Position numbers and translations under genes: made by a program. The notes beneath the pieces were generated by a model, which saw nothing but the letters and a program-made list of their open reading frames with translations, ran no database searches and had not been told where the DNA came from. A stretch of DNA of 64,000 nucleotides from positions 1-64,000 of the forward strand of contig WTGN01000028.1 in NCBI GenBank assembly GCA_011523545.1, written 5' to 3'. This stretch comes from Chloroflexota bacterium. GTDB taxonomy: Bacteria > Chloroflexota > Anaerolineae > Aggregatilineales > Phototrophicaceae. Shown here in pieces: positions 32,785 to 41,795 of this stretch (its first letter is position 1; every line of letters starts with the position of its first letter).

Positions 32785-34161
32785 ATGACCAGGCAAGCCG
32801 CCCACCGCAAGACCGCCGCCATTTTGGCTGGATTCATGCTCTTGCTGATTTCCTGCAATTTGGGGACCAGCGACACGTCGCCGCCAACGCTGGCGCCATA
32901 TCCAACGATTACGGCGCAAGCCACCCTGGGTTATGCCGAATCGCGGCCTGTGGCCCTGCCCGAAATCGGGGTCACGCCCTTGCCGCCGAGCGAGGATGTC
33001 ATGGGCCAGCTGCTCGACCAGGTCGAGTCCGACCGGTTGATGTCGCATATCCGCAGTCTGCAAGATGTACGCACTCGTCATATCAGCTCGACACAATCAA
33101 GCGCGGCTGAAGGCATCGGCGCGGCGCGCAGATACATCAACGATCAATTCGAGATCTTCCGCGAGGCATCTGGCGGGCGCTTTTATACCTTTGAGGTGAG
33201 CTTTTACGCTTACACCACACCAGATGAACGGACGACACAATACAATATCGTCGGCGCCATCAGCGGCGCGGAGTTGAACGCCGGCACGATTATTGTCGGC
33301 GCCCATTACGACAGCATCGGCACACCGCGCGATTCCGGCACCGCTTATGCGCCGGGCGCCAATGACAACGGCTCGGGCGTGGCGGCTGTCCTGGAAATGG
33401 CGCGCATCATGAGCGCGGCGCAGTATAAGGCGACGGTGATGTTTGTGCTCTTTTCGGCCGAAGAGGTGCAGCGGCAGGGCAGCATCAACTTCGCCAAATG
33501 GATTCACGATGACGGGGTTGATGTGATCGGCATGATCAACCTCGATACGATCGGCAACATTCACGATTTCAACGGCAACCGCGAGGATCGGTACCTGCGC
33601 GTCTTTTCCGCCGGGCCCAACGACACATCCGCGTCGCGCAGGCTGGCGCGGCAAGCCAATTTTCTCGGCCATAATTACAGCCTCGATATCGACCTGCGCG
33701 TGATGGACGCTGTCGACCGTGAGAACCGCTGGGGCGATCATCAGTCCTTCAGCGAATTTGGCTACCCGGCCATCCGTTTCATCAACGCCTTCGAAGAAAA
33801 ACGCAATGCGGACCCGACCGATACGATCGAATTCATCGAGCCGAATTATTTGCGCCGCTCCACGCAAGCCGCGCTGGCCCTCGTCACCGCCCTAGCCGAC
33901 GGCCCGCGCCCGCCGGCCAACATCGCCTTGCGCGAGCGGGCGGACGGCAAGAAGGAACTAGTCTGGGAGCCGGTGGCGGAGGCGGCCAGCTATATCATCG
34001 CGCTGCGCCCGCCGGGTTCCTTGATTTATGCCGATCAACTGCCATTCGATGAGACCAAGGTGGTGTGGGGCGGCTTTTCTGATTACGCCGGGATCGCGAT
34101 CGCCGCCGTCGACGAGCGCGGGCTGATTGGGCCGCTATCTCGCGAGATCGTCCCACGCTAA
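32785..34161 (+). CDS. M28 family zinc aminopeptidase, lipoprotein
   Basis: The 458-residue protein starts with a lipoprotein signal (AAILAGFMLLLISCNLG, lipobox Cys). The M28 metal and catalytic residues are all visible: His174 and Asp176 in VGAHYDS, Asp194 in GANDNGSG, Glu226-Glu227 in LFSAEEV, Asp254 in NLDTIGN, and His319 in WGDHQSF. It is probably an extracellular, membrane-anchored zinc aminopeptidase. The last ~80 residues (ERADGKKELVWEPVAEAASYIIALRPP...) look like a fibronectin III-type module. It slightly overlaps the open frame upstream of the next glycosyltransferase but not its likely start. Confidence 0.92.
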   Translation: MTRQAAHRKTAAILAGFMLLLISCNLGTSDTSPPTLAPYPTITAQATLGYAESRPVALPEIGVTPLPPSEDVMGQLLDQVESDRLMSHIRSLQDVRTRHISSTQSSAAEGIGAARRYINDQFEIFREASGGRFYTFEVSFYAYTTPDERTTQYNIVGAISGAELNAGTIIVGAHYDSIGTPRDSGTAYAPGANDNGSGVAAVLEMARIMSAAQYKATVMFVLFSAEEVQRQGSINFAKWIHDDGVDVIGMINLDTIGNIHDFNGNREDRYLRVFSAGPNDTSASRRLARQANFLGHNYSLDIDLRVMDAVDRENRWGDHQSFSEFGYPAIRFINAFEEKRNADPTDTIEFIEPNYLRRSTQAALALVTALADGPRPPANIALRERADGKKELVWEPVAEAASYIIALRPPGSLIYADQLPFDETKVVWGGFSDYAGIAIAAVDERGLIGPLSREIVPR

Positions 34162-34237
34162 GCCGCAAGCCCGCATTTGCGGTCGGACGCGGCCAGACCG
34201 CCGGCAGCCGAGAATCATCGCGGGTGATCGAGGGTTC

Positions 34238-35362
34238 ATGCGCATCGCTCATATCATCAAAGTAACACGCATCAGCGGCGCCGAACGCCATCTGCTCTTT
34301 CTGCTGGAAGGCCTGCGCGAGCGGGGCATCGACGCCCGGCTGATCATGCTCGTTGAGCGCGACCGGCCGATGGAGGACATGGTCGCGGCGGCCGAGCAGC
34401 GTGACATCCCAATCACAAGATTGCGGATCCATCGCGATTATGACCTGCCGCTGCTCTGGCGGCTGCGGCGCGCCCTGCGCGAGATCAAGCCAAGCATCGC
34501 GCACACGCACTTGATTCACGCCGAACTCTTCGGTTACTTCGCGGCCAAGGCAGCCGGCGTGCCCGCGGTCGTCAGCAGCCGCCACCTCGACGATGCCTTC
34601 CGTTATCAAGCGCGCTGGCGCCGCATCAATCGGCGGATGTGGCGCCAGATCGACGCCGGCATCGCCATCTCGGCGGCGATGAAGCGCTTCGCCCTCGAGA
34701 TAGAAGGGGCGTCCGCCGACAAGATCGAGGTGGTGCGCTATGGCATGGAGTACCGCTGGCTGAGCGACGAAGACATCGGCGCCGCTCGTCAAGGACTGCG
34801 GGATGAGCTGAAGCTGCCGGCCGATGCGCAGGTCCTGGGTATGGCATGCCGCCTCGTGGAGCAAAAGGGCATTCCCTACGCGCTGGAGGCGCTGCGGCGC
34901 ATCCGTTCTGACTTGCCGCGCGCCCACCTTGTGATCGCAGGCGACGGCGAGAAAGCGGCTGAGCTCCGGCGCCTGGCGAGCAAGTTGGGCGTGGCCGATC
35001 GCGTTTTTTGGCTGGGCTGGCGGGCGGACGCGGCCGAGCTGATGGCCGCCTTTGATGTCTTCCTGCTGCCGAGCCTGCACGAGGGTTTCGGGCTGGTTCT
35101 GCTGGAAGCGATGTCACGCCGCGTGCCGATCATCGCCAGCAAGGTCGGCGCGATTCCCGAAATCGTCGTCGACGGCGAGACGGGCATTTTGGTTCAGCCG
35201 CGCGATGCAGGCGGCTTGGCGGCGGCGATGACCGTCTTGCTGAAGGACCGCGCCTTGCGCAAGTACATGGGGCTGTTGGGCGCCGCCCGCCTGGAAGAGC
35301 GCTTCAGCGTCGAGCGCATGATAAGCGGAACCATCGCCGTCTATGAGAATGTACTAAATTGA
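34238..35362 (+). CDS. Glycosyltransferase family 4 protein
   Basis: A 374-residue GT-B enzyme: RIAHIIKVTRISGAERHLLFLLEGL at the N-terminus, LGMACRLVEQKGIPYALEALRRI at the start of the donor domain, and SLHEGFGLVLLEAMSRRVPIIASKVGAIPEIVVDGETG as the nucleotide-sugar motif. GAGGG lies before ATG 34238, where the fold begins, so I prefer it to the longer frame. It probably adds a sugar to a lipid-linked or exported glycan. The TIR-FHA gene begins 12 bp after its stop, so the two are probably co-transcribed. Confidence 0.9.
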   Translation: MRIAHIIKVTRISGAERHLLFLLEGLRERGIDARLIMLVERDRPMEDMVAAAEQRDIPITRLRIHRDYDLPLLWRLRRALREIKPSIAHTHLIHAELFGYFAAKAAGVPAVVSSRHLDDAFRYQARWRRINRRMWRQIDAGIAISAAMKRFALEIEGASADKIEVVRYGMEYRWLSDEDIGAARQGLRDELKLPADAQVLGMACRLVEQKGIPYALEALRRIRSDLPRAHLVIAGDGEKAAELRRLASKLGVADRVFWLGWRADAAELMAAFDVFLLPSLHEGFGLVLLEAMSRRVPIIASKVGAIPEIVVDGETGILVQPRDAGGLAAAMTVLLKDRALRKYMGLLGAARLEERFSVERMISGTIAVYENVLN

Positions 35363-35374
35363 GCAGCGGCGCTG

Positions 35375-36145
35375 ATGAAAAACATCTATCTGTCTTATGC
35401 GCGGGAAGACGCTGAAGCGGCGGAGGAATTGCGCCGTATTTTGCTGGCGCAGGGTTTCCGCCCCTGGCGTGACCCGCAGCCGGACCTGGACGCGCAATGG
35501 CAACATGAGATGGACGGGGCGATTCAGGCGGCTGATGCCCTGATCTTGCTGGTAACTGCTGCTTCCGCCGCGTCAACCTGGGTGACCTATGAATGGGCGC
35601 TGGCCTTGGGCGCCGGCATCCCGGTCTTCGCGCTCATTTATGAGGAGGCGCCTGAGCATCCGCGCCTGAGCACAATTCATCGCTATGACTTAAGAGAATT
35701 TGGCGATGAAAATCACTTTTGGGACCACTTCCTGGCCGATTTCAAGCGCCAACTGGAAGCGGCCGCCGCCGAGAAGCGCCCGCCCCCCGCAGGCGCCCGG
35801 CAGTCGCTCGACATCGACAGGCGCCTCATGCCATCCGAGCCGGGTTACTGGATCGTCATGCGGCGCGGTCCGCTGCAAAATCAGATGATTCAACTGGAGC
35901 GCGAGGTCGTCAACATCGGGCGCGATATCGCCAACGATATTGTGATTCGAGATCCGCAAGTCAGCCGTTTTCATCAGCGCTTGACGCTTCAGGGCGCGGA
36001 TTATCACATTGAGGATTTGGGCAGCGCCAACGGCACCGGCGTCAACGGCCTACAGATTGCCCGGCGCGCGCGCTTGAATGATGGCGATATTATCGCGCTG
36101 GGGGACGCTGTTCTGCTCACTTATGATTTGGTCTATCCGGAGTAG
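35375..36145 (+). CDS. TIR-FHA two-domain protein
   Basis: A 256-residue protein. Residues 1-125 form a TIR_2-type TIR domain (NIYLSYAREDAEAAEELRRILLAQGFRPWRD, then LILLVTAASAASTWVTYEWALALG). Glu73 in TYEW sits where NADase-active TIR domains carry the catalytic Glu. After a Pro/Ala linker, residues ~158-256 form an FHA domain: Gly182-Arg183, Ser197-Arg198 and His200 (VSRFH), Asn219-Gly-Thr and Asn224. FHA domains bind phosphothreonine. I infer a phosphorylation-recruited TIR effector or scaffold. There is no signal peptide. It follows the GT4 gene by 12 bp and no defence genes flank it. Confidence 0.9.
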   Translation: MKNIYLSYAREDAEAAEELRRILLAQGFRPWRDPQPDLDAQWQHEMDGAIQAADALILLVTAASAASTWVTYEWALALGAGIPVFALIYEEAPEHPRLSTIHRYDLREFGDENHFWDHFLADFKRQLEAAAAEKRPPPAGARQSLDIDRRLMPSEPGYWIVMRRGPLQNQMIQLEREVVNIGRDIANDIVIRDPQVSRFHQRLTLQGADYHIEDLGSANGTGVNGLQIARRARLNDGDIIALGDAVLLTYDLVYPE

Positions 36146-36204
36146 TTGCAGGCGCGCCAATAGCGGCGACCGCACAAAAGACCTTGCATCTCAACATGGG
36201 GATG

Positions 36205-36248
36205 CGCCCCTGCCCTAATTCATTGGGGACGGGTCCGCGGGATGGGGT
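36205..36248. repeat. Family B repeat overlapping the acyltransferase 3' end
   Basis: CGCCCCTGCCCTAATT...ATTGGGGACGGG-TCCGCGGGATGGGG matches the layout of the copies at 14881 and 62721 (CCCCT-x-CCCT, loop, GGGGA-x-GGG, CC/TCCG, GGATGGGG). The last codons and stop of the minus-strand acyltransferase lie inside it. Confidence 0.6.
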
Positions 36249-36906
36249 TCGCCACTTCGCCGACGACTCGCGCCGGATTGCCCGCGACGATGGCGCCCGG
36301 CGGGACATCGCGGGTCACGACGCTGCCGGCGCCGACCACCGCGCGCGCGCCGATGTGAACGCCCTTCAGGATAAGGGCATTCATGCCGATGAAAACATCA
36401 TCCGATATCTCGACCGGCGCTGTCGCCGCATTGAGGGGGCTGTCCCGCCTAGTCTGAGGGTCGAGCGGGTGGAAGTCGGTATCGGTGATGACGGCGTTGG
36501 CGCCCAGCCAAACCCGATCGCCGATGCTGACGCGCTCATCACAGACCAGCGAGCCGCCGGTCATGCCGAAGTCATCGCCGATGGTCAACTGCGCGCCGGC
36601 CCGCCGCGTGCTGAGGATGACCGGGTGGTTCGGTCCCAGCGGGTTGCTCCGCGAGGTCGACCTCAGATTTGCGCCGCGCCCGATGCAGATGCGGCTTTGG
36701 CGGTGGCGCTGAATGATTGGCAGCCCATAGAGACGCCAGCCCGCCCCGATCTCGATGCCCCGCAGCCGCCAGTGAGCGAGCGGCAGGATTAGCAGGCGGC
36801 GGATCTCGTTGCTCGCTTTCCAAGGCATAGCCCGCGCCTGCCGCAGCGTCTCGGTCGAGAGCAGCGATTCCGGGATGTCAACTGGCTCGCGGGTTCTGAC
36901 TGGCAT
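36220..36906 (-). CDS. Left-handed beta-helix O-acetyltransferase
   Basis: A 228-residue hexapeptide-repeat acyltransferase. The repeats run through SRICIGRGANLRS..., LTIGDDFGMTGGSLVCDERVSIGDRVWLGANAVITDTDFHPLD, then VEISDDVFIGMNALILKGVHIGARAVVGAGSVVTRDVPPGAIVAGNPARVV. This is the layout of sugar O-acetyltransferases (WbbJ/MaA-like), with the catalytic His in DTDFHPLD. It probably acetylates a surface glycan precursor. The last ~10 residues (ANPIPRTRPQ) are encoded within a dispersed repeat, so the C-terminus may have been replaced or extended. It converges on the TIR-FHA gene. Confidence 0.88.
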   Translation of the reverse strand: MPVRTREPVDIPESLLSTETLRQARAMPWKASNEIRRLLILPLAHWRLRGIEIGAGWRLYGLPIIQRHRQSRICIGRGANLRSTSRSNPLGPNHPVILSTRRAGAQLTIGDDFGMTGGSLVCDERVSIGDRVWLGANAVITDTDFHPLDPQTRRDSPLNAATAPVEISDDVFIGMNALILKGVHIGARAVVGAGSVVTRDVPPGAIVAGNPARVVGEVANPIPRTRPQ

Positions 36907-37064
36907 TAACGTAGCTCAAATTCCATCGAGTCTAACTTTGTTATAATCATACACTGGCATAGTCGCGATGTATTGCCGACGGCTTGGAGTGCGGCGGTCG
37001 TTTCGCAGCGGCTAGACTTGTCCGACTCTGAGTCGCAATGCTCAAAAGCAATTTAAACAAGGCC

Positions 37065-37095
37065 CTGTAGGGGCGAGCCGCCGGCTCGCCCGTAC
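37065..37095. repeat. Family A single palindrome
   Basis: CTGTAGGGGCGAGCCG-CCGGCTCGCCCGTAC: the stem GGGCGAGCCG/CGGCTCGCCC is perfect and differs inside from the other copies. It lies in the 261-bp spacer (36907-37167) between the acyltransferase start and the PBP stop, where I see no gene. Confidence 0.8.
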
Positions 37096-37167
37096 GCACG
37101 CCAAGTATGGCACAGTACCTACCATTCGACAGCGCTGGCAGACGTTTCCCCGAGGGTCGCATCGCGT

Positions 37168-40100
37168 CTAAGGCACGACGAAGATGACATCAGCCGCTTG
37201 CACGATGCTGCCGCCCCGAACCAGCGCCAGCCGCAGCACATAATTGCCCGGGCGCAGGGCGTCGGCATGCAGCGTTTCAAGTTGGCCTTGCACCACCGGC
37301 GCCTGATGCGGCCCGCCAAGAGGTGTCCAATCAGCGAACTGGCCGCCACGGATATAGAAGTGGTAATTCTCGGCCTGGCCGGGATTGAAATGCGCCGTGC
37401 CAATTATCGGGATCACGCTGTCTACCGACTGGCCGGGGGCGGGCTGCTGAATCTGCAAGCTGGCGCCGACATTCCCGATCTCACCGGCGCTGTAAACACC
37501 GGGCCAGCAATCCACCGTCGGCAAATAAGCCAGGCCCTGCTCACGCGCGTAACGTTCCGCTTCGACAGCGTCATCATGCGATGTGCTGGGTCCCGTGATA
37601 AAGACGAGGTTCTGGGCGCCGGCGGCGAGCGCTTCATGCGCGTCTTGCACGGGAACGCGGCAGAAGCTCGGCGGGAGCGGCGGCTTTTCGCCCGGGCCCA
37701 CCTGGAATTGAATGCCAGCGGCCAGCTCGGGCGGCAAGGGGTAGGCAAGCGTCTGGTACACGCCGGGGGACAGCTCGTGAAGGACCGAACCCTGAACCGG
37801 CACGGGCGTCGGATAGCGCTGCGCGACCGGCGGGTAGCTCAAACCGCCCGCGCCATCCGGCAGGCCGGCCGGCCCATCAAGCGTCCACTCGTTGATCGTG
37901 GCCGGGCAGCGCGTTGAGAGTTGAGTCAAACGGCGCACATCGCAGATCTGGCGCAAGGTCATACCAGCCGGCGGTATCGGCCGGTCATTCAGCAATTGGC
38001 CATCGCTGGCGAAGGCGGCGAGCAAATCACCGCTGCCATAGATGCTCGTCAGCACCGTATTCCAAATCGGCGCCGCCCCGGTCAAGCCGGAGGAATCGAT
38101 CATCGGGTCGCCATCGTTGTTGCCGACCCAGACGCCGACGGCAGCATTGCGCGTGTAGCCGATGGTCCAATTGTCCTTGACGTCATCGGTCGTGCCGGTC
38201 TTGACCGCGGCGTAGATATCGTCCGTGCGCAAGGGGCTGTAGCCGCCCATGGCCGGGCTGCGCGCGGGATTATCGCCCAGGATATCGGTGATGAGGAAGG
38301 CGATGCGCGGATCGAGAACGCGGGCGGGCGCGGCCCGGCGCTGGACAGTCAGCGCGCTGACCTGGCCTTCGGGGCAGCCGTCTTCATATTGATAAAGGAT
38401 CTGATCGTCGCGGCCGATGACGCAGAGCAGGGATGTAACCGGCACATAATTCCCTTGATTGGCGAAGACGGCGAAGGCATTGGTCAGTTCGATGAGGCTC
38501 ACTTCGCCGCCGCCGAGCGTCAGGGACAGGCCGTAATTGGAAGCGTCTTCATCCAGCGTGCTGATGCCGAAGCGCCGCAGCAGCTTCAGCAAAGTCTCCA
38601 CGCCCACCTTGCGCAGCGTCTGCACGGCCGGAATGTTGTAGCTGTTGGCCAGCGCTGTTCGCATAGTCATCGGGCCATGGAAGGCATTGTCGAAGTTGCG
38701 CGGCGTATAAGCGGGCAGGCCGGGCAGTTTGATCTGCGTGCGCGTATCCCAGAGCACATCGGCGCTGGACATGCCGCTCTCGATGGCGGCCGAGTAGGTG
38801 AAGGGTTTCATGGTGCTGCCGGGCTGGCGGAAGGCGGTGGTGACATTTACGCTGCCGTCAATCGCTTCATTGTTGTAATCGATGCTACCCACCATGGCCA
38901 TGATCTCGCCGCTGGCCGGCTTGGTGACGACGACGGCGGCGTTGCTGACATTCTTCGCCCGCAGCCGCGCCACTTGATCGGCGGCCGCTCGCTGCGCCAG
39001 ACGGTTCACATCCTGGTCGAGCGTGGTGTAGACGCGCAAACCGCCCTGGGCGACATCTTCCGGGCTGAAACCCAGGTCACGCATCAGCCGTTCAAGCTCG
39101 CCCTGGGCGTAGACGGTAAAATGCGGCGCGGTCAGCGAGACTTTGGCCGGCGTGAATGACAAGCCCTCGGCCAACGCTTGCTTGACTTGCTGCTCGCTGA
39201 TGAAACCTTCCTCCGCCATTTCGCCCAGCACCTGACGCCAGCGCTCCGCGACAGCGGCTTGCACGGCCGGGTCGGGATTAAGCGGATCGAGCCAGGCGGG
39301 CGCTTGTGGCAAGCCGGCCAGCATCGCCGCTTCACCGACGTTGAGCTCGCTGACGTCCTTGCCGAAGAATGTCTGCGCGGCCGTTTGTACGCCGTAAGCC
39401 AGGTTGCCGTAATAGATCTCATTAAAATACATTTCGAGGATTTCTTTTTTGCTCTTGGTCTGCGTCAAGATTATCGCCAGCAGGATTTCTTCCGCTTTGC
39501 GCGAGACGCTGCGTTCAGCGCGCTTTTCGAAGTCGAAGAAGACATTGCGCGCCAGCTGCTGGGTGATGGTGCTGCCGCCGGGTGTGCTGTCCCGGTCGGC
39601 GGCGCCGAGATAGTTGAGCGCGGCCAGCAGCGTATGGCCCACGTCGATGCCGATGTTGGTGAAGAATGAATCGTCTTCGATGGCGATTGTCGCCAGTTTC
39701 AGCGCATCGGGTATTTCTTCGTAGCTGACGCGCGTCCGCCGCCCTTCACCAAAAGCCTCGTACAATTCATTGCCGTAGCGATCAAAGATGAAGCTGCTCT
39801 CGAAGCCGCGATAATTGTCGATTTCGGTCACGCGCGCGGTCCATTCGGCTTCCACTTGCGGGATGAACAGCGCCGCCGCGCCCGCCGTCAGCAAAGTCAA
39901 GCCACCGCAAAATGTCAAGGTCAAACCGACCAGGACCCAAATGCAGCCTAACGGAGCGCCGAGCAGACGACGCTTGCGCCGGGCTTTGCGCGCCAGATGG
40001 ATCGCATCATGGGGCGGGCGCCCTGGTAGCGGTCCAGCAGCTGGCGGCGGAGCGACTGGCGTTTTCGCTTGCAGGATCGTCGGCGCGTCATCCACCCGCG

Positions 40101-40413
40101 GAAGGTAGCCGGGCGCCGTACCGTGACCCGGCTGAGCAACTGGCGGCAAGGTCGGGCTCTCGCTGGTTCTCTCCGCCGGCGGCCGGGCGATGTGGCCATA
40201 AGCAGGCATGGTGACACGCGCGGCCGGCTCGTTACGAGCGTCGCGCGGGGTCGCCTCGTCGAGCTCCGAGACATGCGGCAGCGAAAAAGGCGCGTCCGTT
40301 TCGCGCTCGACTTTCACGATCTCGGTGGTCATCGTTTCATCATCGGCCCGCGCGAATTCGGTTGCGTCGGATGCTTCGCTGTCCGGGCCGCGCGGCCTTA
40401 GGTCTTGTGGCAT
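37168..40413 (-). CDS. Class A penicillin-binding protein (PBP1A-like)
   Basis: A 1081-residue bifunctional cell-wall polymerase. A ~150-residue Pro-rich cytoplasmic tail precedes one membrane segment (about 152-185). The glycosyltransferase domain has Glu246 (AIEDDSFF) and TPGGSTITQQLARNVFF. The transpeptidase domain has Ser533-x-x-Lys536 (GSTMKPF), SYN in LANSYNIPA and KTGTT. The last ~250 residues form an extracellular module with an immunoglobulin-like segment that could bind cell wall. Both catalytic cores are intact. The ~20-residue basic stretch ARKARRKRR sits just before the membrane segment. It converges on nothing and stands alone. Confidence 0.95.
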   Translation of the reverse strand: MPQDLRPRGPDSEASDATEFARADDETMTTEIVKVERETDAPFSLPHVSELDEATPRDARNEPAARVTMPAYGHIARPPAERTSESPTLPPVAQPGHGTAPGYLPRVDDAPTILQAKTPVAPPPAAGPLPGRPPHDAIHLARKARRKRRLLGAPLGCIWVLVGLTLTFCGGLTLLTAGAAALFIPQVEAEWTARVTEIDNYRGFESSFIFDRYGNELYEAFGEGRRTRVSYEEIPDALKLATIAIEDDSFFTNIGIDVGHTLLAALNYLGAADRDSTPGGSTITQQLARNVFFDFEKRAERSVSRKAEEILLAIILTQTKSKKEILEMYFNEIYYGNLAYGVQTAAQTFFGKDVSELNVGEAAMLAGLPQAPAWLDPLNPDPAVQAAVAERWRQVLGEMAEEGFISEQQVKQALAEGLSFTPAKVSLTAPHFTVYAQGELERLMRDLGFSPEDVAQGGLRVYTTLDQDVNRLAQRAAADQVARLRAKNVSNAAVVVTKPASGEIMAMVGSIDYNNEAIDGSVNVTTAFRQPGSTMKPFTYSAAIESGMSSADVLWDTRTQIKLPGLPAYTPRNFDNAFHGPMTMRTALANSYNIPAVQTLRKVGVETLLKLLRRFGISTLDEDASNYGLSLTLGGGEVSLIELTNAFAVFANQGNYVPVTSLLCVIGRDDQILYQYEDGCPEGQVSALTVQRRAAPARVLDPRIAFLITDILGDNPARSPAMGGYSPLRTDDIYAAVKTGTTDDVKDNWTIGYTRNAAVGVWVGNNDGDPMIDSSGLTGAAPIWNTVLTSIYGSGDLLAAFASDGQLLNDRPIPPAGMTLRQICDVRRLTQLSTRCPATINEWTLDGPAGLPDGAGGLSYPPVAQRYPTPVPVQGSVLHELSPGVYQTLAYPLPPELAAGIQFQVGPGEKPPLPPSFCRVPVQDAHEALAAGAQNLVFITGPSTSHDDAVEAERYAREQGLAYLPTVDCWPGVYSAGEIGNVGASLQIQQPAPGQSVDSVIPIIGTAHFNPGQAENYHFYIRGGQFADWTPLGGPHQAPVVQGQLETLHADALRPGNYVLRLALVRGGSIVQAADVIFVVP

Positions 40414-40638
40414 CGCGATTCCTGCGCTGCTCTCGCGCTTATTCTATCAGAATAGTACAGCCGCAGCCGTTTTGCGCGACGCCATGCCGACGAGTGACCT
40501 ACGCTCATGCTGAATCATCCGCCTGCCGGAGCGGTAAATGAATGGACGCCAAGACTCGACCACCAGCATGATCGCGCCATCTGGTTAAGCCCCGGCTGCA
40601 ATGATAGAATGTGCGCAGCAAGCCCGCGGAGAAGATCT

Positions 40639-41661
40639 ATGAGCGTCGCGCCGGAACAAGTTGAAGGCCCCGAATTAGCGCTTTCGGTCGTCATTCCCAT
40701 CTTCAATGAAGAGGGCAATATCGAGCGTCTCTACCGCGAGTTGACCGATACCCTGCGCGATATCGGCCGCGAATACGAAGTCATCGCCATCAATGACGGC
40801 AGCCGGGACCGCAGCTACGACATGCTGAACGCGGTCCAGGCGCGGGACGCCCGCTGGCACATCATTCATTTCCGCCGCAATTTCGGGCAGACAGCGGCGA
40901 TTGCGGCTGGCTTTGACGCGGCGCGCGGCGACATCGTGGTGACCATGGATGCCGACCTGCAAAATGACCCGCGAGACATTGCCCTTGTGCTGGACAAGTT
41001 CGCCGAGGGTTATGACATCGTCAGCGGCTGGCGGCAGGACCGCAAAGAATCGCTCTTCCTGCGGCGCATCCCCTCGATGATGGCCAACCGGCTAATCTCG
41101 CGCAGCACCGGCATCAAGCTTCATGACTACGGCTGCACGCTTAAAGCCTACAGCTTTGACGTGGTGAAGGCGGTCAAGCTCTATGGCGAGCTGCATCGCT
41201 TCATCCCCGCCCTCGCCAGCCAGATGGGGGTGCGCGTCGCCGAAGTGCCGGTCAAAGATCGAGCGCGGCGCTGGGGCAGCAGCAAATACGGCTTCAGCCG
41301 CACCTTCAAGGTCATCCTGGATTTAATCGTTGTCGTCTTCCTGCTCAGTTACTTCAGCCGCCCGCTTTATGTTTTCGGCGCGGCTGGCTTCCTCGTCGGC
41401 GGCGTCGGCACGCTGCTGGGCGCTTATCTGACCGTATTCAAGCTGCTGACCGAGAACAAAATCGGCGATCGACCGCTGCTGCAATTGGCGGCGCTTTTGA
41501 TGGTGCTGGGCGTGCAATTTATCAGCACCGGCATCGTTGCCGATATGATCATGCGCACCTACCACGAATCCCAGCACAAGCCTATCTACTACATCCGCGA
41601 GCGGCGGCGTAGCGAGACCGTCGACGAAACCTCAGAGATTCCAAACACAGAATTTAAGTGA
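40639..41661 (+). CDS. Glycosyltransferase family 2, DPM1/GtrB-like
   Basis: A 340-residue membrane GT2 of the polyprenyl-phosphate glycosyltransferase type. The catalytic domain shows LSVVIPIFNEEGNIERLY, VIAINDGSRDRSYDML and the metal-binding DADLQNDPRDI. It also has FRRNFGQTAAIAAG and RARRWGSSKYGFSRTFKVILDLIVV, which are common to GtrB, ArnC and DPM1 relatives. Two membrane helices follow at about 235-260 and 290-315. It probably loads a sugar onto undecaprenyl phosphate for export. GGAGAAG lies 5 bases before ATG 40639; a -10-like TAGAAT is at 40606. Confidence 0.92.
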   Translation: MSVAPEQVEGPELALSVVIPIFNEEGNIERLYRELTDTLRDIGREYEVIAINDGSRDRSYDMLNAVQARDARWHIIHFRRNFGQTAAIAAGFDAARGDIVVTMDADLQNDPRDIALVLDKFAEGYDIVSGWRQDRKESLFLRRIPSMMANRLISRSTGIKLHDYGCTLKAYSFDVVKAVKLYGELHRFIPALASQMGVRVAEVPVKDRARRWGSSKYGFSRTFKVILDLIVVVFLLSYFSRPLYVFGAAGFLVGGVGTLLGAYLTVFKLLTENKIGDRPLLQLAALLMVLGVQFISTGIVADMIMRTYHESQHKPIYYIRERRRSETVDETSEIPNTEFK

Positions 41662-41664
41662 AAA

Positions 41665-41739
41665 CTGTAAGGGCGTCCCGGCGAAACGCCCGATCAGATG
41701 AGACTGGAAAAGCGGTCGTCTCAGCGACACGCCCCTACA
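41665..41739. repeat. Family A inverted pair
   Basis: CTGTAAGGGCG (41665-41675) and CGCCCCTACA (41730-41739) bound the element. Inside are GGGCGTCCCGGCGAAACGCCC on the left and a longer imperfect hairpin (GAGACTGG...GGTCGTCTC region) on the right. It lies between the GT2 stop and the convergent secreted protein. Confidence 0.75.
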
Positions 41740-41795
41740 AAGTTCCTTATTTTGTGCAGCATCTTCTTGAGATTTGCTTGTGAGGCGGAAGGCGT

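Noticed and set aside
35375..36906. A defence island around the TIR-FHA gene.
   Set aside because: The neighbours are a GT4 and an acyltransferase. No nuclease, sensor or mobile element is seen nearby.
37921..39159. A 412-codon plus-strand frame.
   Set aside because: It lies wholly opposite the class A PBP gene and has the His/Arg/Asp-rich composition of an antisense reading.
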